Shown piece after piece: positions 31,802-41,607 of a stretch of 64,000 bases of DNA. A model generated the notes under the pieces. The model made no database searches, was not told the origin of the DNA, and saw only the letters and a list, made by a program, of their open reading frames with translations. A program made the translations under genes and the position numbers. How positions within the stretch are numbered: position 1 is the stretch's first letter; every line of letters starts with the position of its first letter. Source of the DNA: Naematelia aurantialba (taxonomy: Eukaryota; Basidiomycota; Tremellomycetes; Tremellales; Naemateliaceae); contig JAKFAO010000005.1 in assembly GCA_021527695.1 (NCBI GenBank), forward strand, positions 1,426,001 through 1,490,000. Reading direction: 5' to 3'.

Positions 31802-34293
31802 ATGGGTTTCACAGTCTACGGTGCCGTGCGTACTGCTCGCCTGGCTTGCACCCATCAGCTGACCAATCTCAGCCTATCGGGTGGACGTCTATCGTCCTGG
31901 CCGTCCTTGCATCCATGGGCGGCTTCATCTTGTGAGTCTGGGCTACCCCCGAGTCTTCGTCGTTCTTTGCCTTTCTCTGCCATGTCTTCCCCGCTCCTGC
32001 CTTACCTCTCCACCCCATCTTGGTCTTGTTTGGATTACGTGCTGACATGTGTAGTGGCTACGACACTGGCCAGATCTCTGACATGTTGCTCATGGACGAC
32101 TTCTTAGAGCGGTTCGGGCAGCTGGGCACAGATGGCACCTATGCATTCTCCAACGTCCGCGAAGGTCTGATTGTTGGCATGCTCAGTATCGGTACTTTGA
32201 TCGGTAAGTCGAGCTTCACCACAACTCTTGAGCGGGGGCGTTCTGCCTTGGACGGGGACTATTGCTGACGAGATACCCAGGTTCATTGGCTGGCTCGTAC
32301 ATCTCCAACTGGATTGGCCGTAGACGCGCAATGAGCATCTTTTGCGGTGTCTTTTCGGTCGGTCTCTTGATCCAGATCTGCGTGAGTCTCCTTTCCAACT
32401 CGGATCAAGGAACATTCGTCGTTAGTCGCTGATAACCGCAGTCCTTCCACAGCTGGGTGCAGTTTATGATCGGCCGTCTCATCGCTGGTTTCGGGTACGT
32501 CTTGCTCATCTACCTGTGCTGCGTGACCGATTCATTCGCTGACTGTATCAGCGTCGGCGCCCTCTCCGCTGCTGTGCCGGTATACCAATCCGAAACTGCC
32601 CCCAAAGAGATCCGAGGCTCCCTAGTGTCGACTTATCAGCTTCTCATCACCGCCGGCATCTTCGTCGCCTACGCGATATGCATCGGCACGCGATACCTAG
32701 ACACCAACGGCGCGTCTTGGCGGATCCCCATCGCACTCGGCTGGGTGTGGGCCGTGACCCTCGGCGTAGGGATCCTATTTATGCCTGAATCGCCCAGATG
32801 GTTGATCCAGCATGGGAAATACGATGCCGCTCGTATCTCGCTTGCGAGGGTGAGAGGTGTCCAGGTCGAGAGCGATCACGTCGAATATGCGTTTGGAGAG
32901 ATCGCGACCGACATCAAGAAGGAGGAGGCCGCGGGCAAGGGGACGTGGTTGGAGTGCTTTACTGGACATCCAGGGATCCCCAAATTGGCGTACCGCACTT
33001 TCCTCGGCATGATGCTGCAGTCGCTCCAACAACTTACTGGTGAGTCGTCGCCTCCACCGACTCATTGGTACTGTGATTTTGCCACCTGAGACGATTTTGC
33101 CACTTGAGACGATTTTTCCAGAACCCTTTACTTTCGACTCGCCGTCCAGCATGACCCCCCAGACTGGTGTTTCTTGTAGCGCATTCCAGCTAACCTTGCA
33201 GGGGCGAACTACTTCTTCTACTACGGGGCCACGGTCTTCGAGAACGTCGGCCTATCTGACTCGTTCAAATCCCAGCTCATCTTCGGCGGCATCAACTTCG
33301 GCTGCACCTTCTTCGGGATCTGGGTGATGGAGCGCTTTGGCCGTACGATGGCCCCTCATCATTGGGGGGCTGTGGCAGGCGGCGTGGCTGTTTGCGTATG
33401 CTTCAGTTGGCGTGACGAGGGATACCACTGCCACCGGGACTGGGCAGTTCTTGATCACTGCATCGTCGCTGTTCATCTTTGGGTATGCGTCGACTTGGGC
33501 TCCGGGAATCTGGATCCTTACGGGGGAGACGTTCCCGACCCGGACTAGGCAGAAGCAGGCCTCGCTCGCTGTGGCTTCCAACTGGACATGGGTGGGTGTC
33601 TGCGGCTCGCTGCGTCGTGCCGCTAGTGTCCATGATGAGCCGTTCTGACGAATCCAGAACTTCCTCATCGCCTTCTTCACGCCGTTCATCACAAACGACA
33701 TCAACTATGCCTACGGCTACATCTTTGCCGGCTGTAACTTCCTTGCGGCAATTTTCGTCTACTTCTTCCTGTACGAGTCGTCCAAGCTGTCGCTGGAGAA
33801 CGTCAACAGGATGTACGGGACGCCTGGGCTCAAGCCTTGGAAGAGCGAGAAATGGCTGCCCGAGGTGAGCCAATTTCTGAGCCCTTTGCCCCGTGTCCTA
33901 GCGCGACTCTGTATTCCTCTGGCGCATTCCTCTGGCGCCCAAGCTTGGGCGCCTTGGTCTCGTTCGTCTCCTAGTGCCGCTTCCTTTCCTCCCGCTTCGG
34001 TCCCCGTAGCGTCGTTCTTCTCCCAGAGCTGCATCCTGTTCCCCCGGCTGTTCCGTTGGTCGTTGCGTCGCTCACACCCGCAGGGCTGGTCGACGCGCAA
34101 CACGGAGATGGAGGACTCCAAGATGGACCGCTCGCACCATCTCGAGACCGCCGCCCAGATGACCAACAACATCGGCCTCAACGCCAAGCCAGAGGGTGGC
34201 AACACCAACGGCCATCGCTTCTCAGACGAGACGATGACCGAGGGCCACGGGCACCCGACCACGATCAAGCAGGAACAGACAGCACAAGTCTAG
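31802..34293 (+). CDS. Hexose transporter (sugar porter MFS) with a +1 frameshift
   Basis: Twelve-helix plasma-membrane sugar porter; similar basidiomycete proteins act as hexose transporters or low-glucose sensors. Nine exons: 31802-31825, 31873-31931, 32055-32203, 32281-32381, 32442-32494, 32552-33039, 33202-33591, 33658-33864 and 34084-34293. They sum to 1681 nt, one base more than a multiple of three. Motifs: GYDTGQISDMLLMDDF in TM1, GSYISNWIGRRRAM between TM2 and TM3, VYQSETAPKEIRGSL, MPESPRWLI (the PESPR motif), LQQLTGANYFFYYG in TM7 and TFPTRTRQKQASLAVASNW. At 33342-33345 the reading frame shifts from WVMERFGR to RWPLIIGGLWQAAWL; removing one base (for example T33344) restores GRRWPLIIGG and an intact 559-residue protein. 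No GT-AG intron at this point repairs the frame. Either a sequence error or a recent inactivation. The C-terminal tail is hydrophilic (about 55 residues). Confidence 0.88.
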
Positions 34294-34654
34294 CTGCGAC
34301 AGAAGGGTGTGGAGTGAAGATTCTCAAGCTCCGATGCGGTGAGGAAATAGTTCCGTCGTGCATATTGAGCGGAGGGGAAGCGCGAGCGTTCAGAAGCGAG
34401 TTGGAGATTGGCGAGAGAACCTGTATCGATAGTTTCGAGTGACAAGCAGTAGTTCCCACTTCCATTGTGCATATGCATCTCCGCCAACCTCTCACTGCAT
34501 TGTATGCTGCACTCCCACACTGGGTATAAATAATGCTCTTCAGTGTTGCGGAACTAGAGTGTTGTCCAAGGTCACGTGGTGGACAAAGCGGAAAGTTGAC
34601 CGCTCTCCGTTGCTTTTGTCTGCTTTGCTCGCAATCTTGTAGCGGTCTCGAGAG

Positions 34655-34735
34655 AAGGAGGAGGGAAGGAGGGAAGGAGGGAAGGAGGGAAGGAGGGAAG
34701 GAGGGAAGGAGGGAAGGAGGGAAGGAGCGGAGGGG
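34655..34735. repeat. Microsatellite (GGGAAGGA)n
   Basis: About nine head-to-tail copies of the 8 bp unit, an all-purine tract on the plus strand. Copy B of the enclosing duplication has only about one unit at the corresponding place. Confidence 0.9.
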
Positions 34736-34832
34736 AGAGGAGGGGAGGAGGGTGATGTATCTGAGCTCGCTCCGGCTCGGTATAAGAATCACCCTGTGAC
34801 ACCGGTTTCATCAGCTCTTCAGTTTACTCACT

Positions 34833-34900
34833 CTCGCATCACCTCACTCGCGCATCACCTCACTCGCGCATCACCTCACTCGCGCATCACCTCACTCACC
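34833..34900. repeat. Tandem 16 bp repeat, four copies
   Basis: Unit CGCATCACCTCACTCG repeated four times; the equivalent place in copy B (about 36590-36612) has little more than one unit. Confidence 0.9.
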
Positions 34901-35075
34901 TACTAACAGACTCTCAGCGTTCCATCCCGACTTACTGGCTCACTGTCCCACATGCTCATCCAGAGTGCGCATCACGACTCATCTAGCTCTACAGCTTGGC
35001 AACTGGGATCATCCTCAACGGGATACTGAAGAAACACCCGTCACAGATATATTCGGCAACGATATCCCCCCCCGA

Positions 35076-35495
35076 ATGCGTACAACCAACACCGAGGACC
35101 GGACTCCCGTCACACCTACAGTCACACCTACAGTCACACCTACAGTCACACCTACAGTCACACTCCACCTCCGCATACCTGCTACCATCGTGCAGAAGCT
35201 GCGAGGCATTTCCATCACGACAGGCCCTACAGACACACCAATCCATTCCCGCCGAGACGAGGAACAAAGAGCCAAGAATGTGAGATATGGCGTCAAGCCG
35301 GGCCCCGCCATGACGGGACGACGAACGTGGATATGGTGCCACGCCGCAGAGAGGGAGCAACGAAACTTGCAGCTTTGGTTAAGGAGCGCAAAATATGGAA
35401 ACCTCTGGAGAATGAAACCAGCACCTCGCTGCGGAAGAGAAGACGGCCACAGGACAGTCAGTCGATGCCGCCCTGCCCCCTTGGACCACTCGTGA
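35076..35495 (+). pseudogene. Open frame with Thr-Pro-Thr-Val repeats, probably not a functional gene
   Basis: ATG at 35076 opens a 139-codon frame ending TGA at 35493. It includes four copies of TPTV encoded by the 12 bp repeat at 35111-35158, then TIVQKLRGISITTGP. Another frame through 35340-35480 gives a basic segment (ALVKERKIWKPLENE, SLRKRRRPQDSQ) leading up to the zinc-finger-like sequence, so the reading frame seems to have been broken. No start-to-stop gene model could be built. Confidence 0.35.
35111..35158. repeat. Tandem 12 bp repeat, four copies
   Basis: CACACCTACAGT repeated four times without mismatch. It keeps any frame open and encodes Thr-Pro-Thr-Val in one of them. Confidence 0.95.
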
Positions 35496-35529
35496 CAGGT
35501 ACGTGAGTACCGAGAGCAGCACCACAAGA

Positions 35530-36115
35530 CTTCCAATGCACAACCTGCGGCAAGCGCTTTGGCAACAATTACCAATGCCGATACCACTTCAAGTACCAAT
35601 GCCGATACCACATCGGCAGAAACACCCAGTACTGACCGAACTCCCTTACCCCCCAAAGGCAATGAGGATCCACTCGGGACGACTGCCAGACAATACACCC
35701 CGCCTTCATCTGCCCATTGTGCCCGACGACGTGCTCCGACGAACGCACAATATGGCGTCACGTCTGAAATCTCAACCGAAACGTCGAACACACACCCTAC
35801 GAGGCAAGCCCGACAGATCACGACTCCGAGGACGACAATGCCATTGGAAACGACCATACATGAAGAACAACCCTCCGCCTCACCTCAGAGGGAATGCCCC
35901 TGTCATGGGGGACGTGATCGACCAACCCAACGCTAACCTAGGACATTGCCTGCTGTGCCAAATAGCCCTGCCGGTCAACAATTCTGGTGACCACTTCCGC
36001 CTCTGACACGCAGGCCGATAGATCGCCCAAGCACAAGCGCAGACAGACGATGGGCATGAGCCGCCACTTCCGCTCCCGCAGATGCCAGGGTGGCGCGAAA
36101 CTGACTACAACGCCC
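35530..36115 (+). pseudogene. Decayed C2H2 zinc-finger-like remnants
   Basis: Three finger-like pieces lie in order on the plus strand, separated by stops or frame changes. The first, from 35532, reads FQCTTCGKRFGNN then YQCRYHFKYQCRYH, partly doubled by a 24 bp tandem duplication of TACCAATGCCGATACCAC. The second (about 35705-35765) reads FICPLCPTTCSDERTIWRHV. The third (from about 35943) reads HCLLCQIALPVNNSGDHFR, with RHFRSRRCQG further on. The Cys-x2-Cys spacings are clear, the His pairs are incomplete. Stops between pieces could be removed only by introns of about 27-33 nt, shorter than any secure intron in the window (35 nt). I read this as a relic of a zinc-finger gene, with a multi-exon gene as the alternative. 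Confidence 0.4.
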
Positions 36116-36217
36116 ATCAAAATACCAGTGCCGAACAGAGGAAGCAAAGCCGGCTAACATCGCTTAGAACAGCGACGACAACGACCAGCTCCTACTGGCC
36201 CCTGGCGGGATTTTCAC

Positions 36218-36436
36218 GATGCTCCGGTCTACTTTCGACGGCTGGGGCCCGTTGCACAACGACTTGGTTTGGAATTAGACGAGATCTCGAGGATCTCGTC
36301 GAGACTGGGACTGTGAAACTGAACAGAGAGGCGGGACTTGGCGTGGAACTTGGACTTGGACTTGAGCGATCTCGTCTAATTCCAAACCAAGTTATTGTGC
36401 AACGGGTCCCAGTGGTCGAAGCTAGACCGGAGCATC
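36218..36436. repeat. Inverted repeat, 69 bp arms, 81 bp spacer
   Basis: The left arm 36218-36286 and the right arm 36368-36436 are reverse complements with 7 mismatches in 69 bases (about 90 percent). The inner 25 bp (GATCTCGTCTAATTCC at the start of the right arm) pair perfectly. The spacer contains a second small palindrome (GAGATCTCGAGGATCTCG) next to the left arm and short GGACTT repeats. A transcript would form a long hairpin. Confidence 0.9.
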
Positions 36437-36504
36437 GTGACATCTATATAGTTTCTGTCCTTATCACTAGAGGTATGCCACATCACTTCCAACAGTGAGG
36501 CCCG

Positions 36505-36745
36505 GTAAAGTCGACCGCTCTCCGTTGCTTTTTGTCTGCACTCTGGTAACGGTCTCGAGGGAAGGAGGGGAGGGTGATGTATCCGCTCACTCACCCATCA
36601 CCTCACTCGCCCACTAAACAGGCCATCAGCGTTCCATCCCGATTTACTAGCTCATTGGCTCACCTGCTCATCCAGAGTCTGCATCACGACTCATCTAGCG
36701 TCTACAGCTCGCACAACTGGTATCATTCTCAATAAATACTGGGCA
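36505..36745 (+). repeat. Direct repeat, copy B
   Basis: Shorter copy of the segment at 34590-35030, in the same orientation, with single units where copy A has expanded tandem repeats. Copies A and B lie about 1.5 kb apart and enclose the zinc-finger remnants and the inverted repeat. Confidence 0.75.
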
Positions 36746-36865
36746 AGCTCAAGGTACTTGCTAACTCAGTGCTCAAGGCCATCGCGAGCCTCCCTTGCGG
36801 CGTCAGCGCTCCAGGTGCTTGATACGGTAGTCGTCGAGCTGCTTGGTCTTGCATGACTTCACGCA

Positions 36866-37806
36866 ATGTTCTACCACACGCTCGTCACGCGGGCCACGCT
36901 CAGAAACTTCCAGCGCGTTAATGCTAGGGACTATGAGGGTATCCTGGCCGGGTGTGCGTGAGTCTGGTGTAAACCTTCCTTTGCCCTCTTCCATCCCCTC
37001 TCGTCCCCCCACCAGTCGCCGCTCCACCTTCGTCTCTCCCACAAGTGACCTCCCCACCTGTCTCCTCTCCCACCTGCCATCGCTCCACATGCCACCCTTC
37101 CAGCTTGCCATGTAGGCTGTCTCTGGCACTGAGTTCCGGCAGCCAGCCGGCAGCTGGTATCTTACAAACCGTATCTCTCACGCACTACGACCCCTGCAGA
37201 CTTCGACTACCGGGACCGGGCTGACGACGCCAGAGACAACATCAAACACCGTTTCAGCGGAGACCACGCACTAGGCGGCGAGCGCAACGACAAGGAATCC
37301 CTGCAGCGGTGGTTTGACCGGCTGCGCGAGTGCGGCCCGGGGCTCAAGGTCGATGTGAGGGATGTCTGGGTCAAGGTGGATTTTCCTCACCTCTTCCGTC
37401 ATCCTTCCTCTTCCTCTTCCTCTTCCTCTTCCTCTTCCTCTTCCTGTTCCTCCTTCATCTTGCATCTTTCTCCTTTCTCCTTCCTCTTTCATGCTTCCTC
37501 CTTCCTCCGTCATCTTTCCTCCCTCACCCTTCCTCGTTGCTCTTTCGGCTTTCTCTTTCAATTGAAACAGTCGCTAAAGGTCAGGGCTGGCCGTGGGACA
37601 CCACCATCGTCGTCCGGTGGGACGCGTCCGGCGCCTACCCCACCGGCGAGCCGTACGCCAACCACGGCGTCCATATCGTCCAGATGCGCTGGTTCACCGT
37701 GTACAGGATCGACGTGCACGAGGATTCGCAGGCTGTCGCGCGGATGTTGAAGGCGCGGTTCGAGAGTGGGATCAAGGCTGCTGGGGAGCCGCCGATCGTC
37801 AGCTAG
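36866..37806 (+). CDS. SnoaL/NTF2-like fold protein
   Basis: Small cone-shaped alpha+beta protein of the SnoaL-like polyketide cyclase/NTF2 superfamily, 161 residues. Exons 36866-36953, 37200-37375 and 37585-37806 sum to 486 nt. Order: helix with MFYHTLVTRATLRNFQRVNA and RDYEGILAG, then HRFSGDHALGGERNDKESLQ, DVRDVWVKGWPWDTTIVVRW, GEPYANHGVHIVQMRWFTVY and IDVHEDSQAVARMLKARFES. This layout is typical of bacterial and fungal SnoaL-like proteins, which are enzymes or small-ligand binders; the substrate is not predictable. The start at 36866 was chosen because it gives the expected N-terminal helix in frame. The second intron (37376-37584) carries a TTCCTC microsatellite, and its acceptor at 37584 rather than 37571 keeps the KGWPWD motif in phase. 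Intact. Confidence 0.85.
37404..37446. repeat. Intronic (TTCCTC)n microsatellite
   Basis: About seven copies of TTCCTC within the 209 nt second intron of the SnoaL-like gene, followed by further pyrimidine-rich sequence to 37560. Confidence 0.9.
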
Positions 37807-38171
37807 CTGCCGTCTCCTGGCGTCTCCTCTCCACTCTCCACTCTCCCCTCTCCCCTCTCCACACTCCACACTCCACTCTCCACTCTCCACGCTTCTCGTC
37901 TGCTCCCATCGCCTGGCAGCTCCTGCTGCCCTACCTACCGGGCTAGCGCGGTACTACGACTCCGAATACGCCGGTATCTTCTACTAATACATGCATCCAG
38001 TCATGTCCGCTGAACACGGTAATCTAGTCGCTCGCTGGAGATGTTGATCCACGCTCGCTCCTCCCAGAGCATGCCAATCTCCCTCCTCCCTCCTCCCCCC
38101 CTTCCTCTAATATACCGCAGATCGACACCGACACCACCCGTGTTGGATGTAGCATGTCACGCCTAGACATA
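37807..38171. other. Convergent 3' region
   Basis: No gene. CACTCTCC-type short repeats at about 37825-37890 lie directly after the stop of the SnoaL-like gene. The rest is the 3' flank of the kinase gene. Confidence 0.5.
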
Positions 38172-41100
38172 CTAGACATACCCCCCTCGCCCCTCTGCGA
38201 ACCGGCCCGACGACGTCCAGGCTGACATGGCCGCTCGGGGCGGCACACTGATACTCCTCCCCATCGTCTCCCTCTCCCGCTCCCTGTCCCTCTCCCGATC
38301 CCTCGGTCGATGTGCCACCTCAGCCCTCCCGCCGTGTCCGCGCCCATTCGGTCCTCCGTGCCCATCCTGCCCGCTTCGTCCGCTCTGCCCAGTGCCACTG
38401 TCCCTGCCACTTCCGCTGCCACTGCCACTACCACTACCACTGCCGCCGTGTGTCGCGCCTCGACCAAATAGCCCCTCCCAGAGCCCGCCGCCGCCCCTCC
38501 GTCGACCTCGGCTCGTATCTCGTTTCTCCCCATCGCCGTCGTGCTTCTTATCCTTGTCTCTGTCGTTGTCTTTGTCCTTCTCCATGCCCTTGTCAATTTC
38601 CTTCTCCAGTCTACCCGCCTCGGCAGCGACAGCGACAGCAGCCACCACCTCCGACGCAGTTATGCTCTCGCGAGATCGTCTGCCGCCGACCCCGGCCCCG
38701 CTGCTGGAACTCAACCTCGGCTCGTCTTTGCTCCTCGGCCGACCGCGCTCGTGCTCATCCTCTACTGGTGGACTGAGACCGCTCCGGCCTTCACCGCTCA
38801 CCCGGTTCCCGCCTTGTACGATGGTGATTGGATTCAAGCCGAGCTGTCCGCTGCCACCGCCGCCGCCGCTACCGTTACCGTTACCCGACTCGCTGTCCTC
38901 TGAGAACGATAGGTGTTTCACGTCGAGGGCAGCGCGTACCGCCTCGTAACCCCTTGCATCGGTTAAAGAGACAAGTACCCGAGGGACAGGGCCATCCCGA
39001 TGGACTGGGGCTCGCGAGGAGGATCTGGCGCGAGAGAGGGACGAGTCGTAGCTCGTCTGTCGAGAGCGGCTGGCCATCCGCGGCGACATTGTTGAGGCTG
39101 AGGCTGAGGCTAATACTGAAGCCGATGCCGAACTGGATTCCATCGATACTTGCCTACTGAGGGGGTGGGGGCGCGAAGCCGTTGTTAGCCTGGACAACGA
39201 GGCGTTGCGAGAGCTCTGGCGAGACGGCATCGGCGGCCGCTTGTTGAGCGACTTTGAGCGCATCAAACCGTCGGTCTCGACATGAGCATTCGAACCAGAC
39301 TCATTGCTTGTGCCCTCGTTGACCTCGCTGAGGGGCTCGACAATGATCATGTTGCTGTTGGGATGGGCGTGAACGTGGGCGTGGGAATGGGAGTGGGCGG
39401 GGACGATGGCGCTGTCGAGTGTGGTGCTGCTGCGCCGACTTCGACTCGACACGCGCGAGCCTGCTCTTCTGCGGCCACTCCCGCTGGAAGGTGCCGGCAA
39501 CCCCTCGAAATCGACCTTCATCCACACCTTCAGCACGGGCTGCTGATCACTTGCAGCATTTGGCTTTGTCTCGGACACTCGCTGCCTGGCTGGTACACTG
39601 GCCGAGCGTGTCGGCGCAGGTTTCTTGAACGGGTTCAGCATTGCCATCCATCCATCCTCTGGCTGTCCGCCATCACGCTCTAGCGATATCCGGGGTGACA
39701 CGGGCGAGGTCGGCACGACCAGCTGCAGGATGTTCGGGGAAACCGCCAACTGATGGTACAGGATTCCTTTGGAACGCAAGAGATATCGCAGGTACGACAA
39801 GACCTTTTTCTCGCCTTCTGCTGATGGATTCAAGAGGACGATCGGTGCTTGTCCAGGCGGATTCGGCGTCGGTGGCGAGTCTAGGTAGAGCGGGAGAGTA
39901 AACTTGACTTCAGACGGAATAAAAGTCACGCTCTTGAATTCCCGTTCCGCCTCGACCTGGGCATGTCGGGCCACTCTGTCCCGCACTTGCTGGCCCAACT
40001 CATACCGCTGGAAACTCGCCATCCGCCTCACGCCATCGATATCGAGAAAATCAGACATGGCGCGGCGCACGCGGCGCCACTCCAACATCTCGTGTGTCCG
40101 CTGGGCTTCAGAAAGGCGAGAATTTCGAAGGACCTTCCAAGGGGCTGCGGGGATATACAGCTCGTCGAGTTCCTGGAGGCGGTCTCGGACACGATCTTGC
40201 ATGACGTAGCGGGATTTATGGGACGGCCCAAGGGGGAACCGAACGTCCAAGAGGAGGGAGAGTAAGGTCAAGGCGATGCACCAGATATCGAGCTCCGGCC
40301 TGGTCACGTCAGTCGCCACTCCAGCGGGCCAGCATCCGTAACGAGAGAGTCTAGCTTGAAAGGGCGAGAGAGATGACTGACCCGTAATATGTGACCTCAC
40401 CCGGTGGGCGATTGAGCGCATGCACTATCTCCGGGCTGTGGAATGCCGGACTCCCGCAGCAGGTAGTCAACTTGGGTTCCGAGGCCGAGTAATGTGTCGC
40501 GAGACCAAGATCTGTCGTTCGTCTCAGCGGCACGCTGCTACGTAGCTCTGCCGTACGGTGATCTGTAGCTCACCTAGCAAGAGGATGTCCCCGCTCTCCG
40601 GCTCAATGAGCACATTGTCCCCCTTGAGATCCCGATGCACCACGCGTCCGCCACCGTGAAGACAGTCGCGCAGGACCGAGACGAGCTGGTCAAGGATGTA
40701 CGCTGCGCGTGAAGGACGGAGGGGAAGGGACAGTTCCGGTAGAGGAACATGCTTCGACGCATACTGCTCTGGCCCAGGCTCAGTTCCGTCTCGTGTAGTT
40801 CTGTCTCGTGTGAATCGACCTACCTATGAGATAAAAGTGGCCTTCTGTCCGGACCCAGCCGTTGACGCCGATCAAGCAGGGGTGTGGGGGAAGTTGGGCC
40901 AAGAGGGTGGGCTCACGCAGCAGCCGTGAGGAGATGAGCGGGTGGTGAGGGTGAAGCGGAGTGTGCTTGAGGGCGAACTGCGATCGGATGAGTCTCAGCC
41001 AGCTGGAGGACGGAGGTCAAGAAAGGGAAGAGGTAAGGAAAGGGAAGAGGTAAAGAAAGGGCAGAGGTAAAGAACGGGCAGAGGTAAAGAAAGGGCCAGT

Positions 41101-41607
41101 GTGGCTCACGTATTGTCCGTCGACCGAGATGACCTTGTAGACGGTGGAGAACTTGCCGCGACCCAGCACCCCCCCGTTCGAGATGGGCAGAAACGTGTAG
41201 TCGGCTATACCGAACTCGAGCAGCGCGTCTGGCGATGTGGGCACACAGGGCTGTTCGGCTCTCTGCGGAACCGAGAGCGTCAGCCGCCACTTCGCCTCAC
41301 GCTCCCCCACGGCCCGGTCGGCAACTGGCAAGCGACCGGAGGGGGATGGGAAAGCCAGACTCACAGCTAGCAGATCCTCCCACTTGATCTCGGTCGGGAC
41401 ACCAGCTCCAGAAACCACACTCGTAGGTGTTGGCGTGGGCGTTGGCGTTGCGTCGCGTGATCGCCTCCTCGCATGCATGGAATGTGCGCTGGCCAGCTGG
41501 CCGGCGGGCCCCTCCAGGTGCCCATAGACGAAGAGCGTCCCAGCGCCGGGGGGACCTATCTCGTCCCGCTCCCGCTCCTTCTTGGGCGTGGACGACCGGG
41601 ACGGCAT
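38172..41607 (-). CDS. Ser/Thr protein kinase with long low-complexity tail
   Basis: Cytoplasmic protein kinase. Five exons: 41607-41110, 40977-40824, 40768-40574, 40511-40382 and 40299-38172, summing to 3105 nt, 1034 residues. A basic Ser/Thr/Pro-rich N-terminus (about 130 residues) precedes the kinase domain (about 135-380). Gly loop: GGVLGRGKFSTVYKV; the VAIK-type lysine lies in YFALKHTP; the catalytic loop is VVHRDLKGDNVLI; the magnesium loop reads LLLDLGLATHY, so DLG replaces the usual DFG; the activation segment ends CCGSPAFHSPEIVHAL; helix F contains LDIWCIALTLLSLLLD. After the kinase come a conserved-looking segment (LSYLRYLLRSKGILYHQLAV, VLKVWMKVDFEGLP) and a tail of Ser, Arg and Gly runs, with Gly-Ser and Lys-Asp dipeptide repeats, that is probably disordered. 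All key catalytic residues are present. The family is not assigned; it is not the PAS kinase type of its neighbour. Confidence 0.88.

Larger units (their letters stand above)
34590..35030 (+). repeat. Direct repeat, copy A (expanded)
   Basis: From AAAGTTGACCGCTCTCCG to about TGGGATCATCCTCAACGG this segment matches copy B at 36505-36745 in the same order: the GACCGCTCTCCGTTGC block, TCTCGAGRGAAGGAGG, GGGTGATGTAT, CATCACCTCACTCG, CAGCGTTCCATCCCGA, CATCCAGAGT and CATCACGACTCATCTAGC. It is about 200 bp longer than copy B because two internal repeats have expanded. Confidence 0.75.
34294..36865. other. Repeat-rich accessory block with duplicated segments
   Basis: No intact gene. The block contains two copies of a duplicated segment (34590-35030 and 36505-36745), several short tandem repeats, C2H2-finger-like remnants and a 69 bp inverted repeat, each listed separately. 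A TATA-like GGTATAAATAA occurs at 34523-34533. This is the least ordinary part of the window and looks like a decayed mobile or rapidly evolving locus. Confidence 0.6.

Noticed and set aside
30768..31862. Long frames on both strands between MVD1 and the hexose transporter
   Set aside because: No domain, no conserved-looking segment, and the area is the shared upstream region of two divergent genes.
34837..34900. ATCACCTCAC within the 16 bp repeat as a sterol regulatory element
   Set aside because: It resembles SRE sites but is a by-product of a tandem repeat inside a decayed block and is 5 kb from MVD1, which reads the other way.
38227..38949. 240-codon plus-strand frame
   Set aside because: Antisense shadow of the low-complexity tail of the kinase gene.
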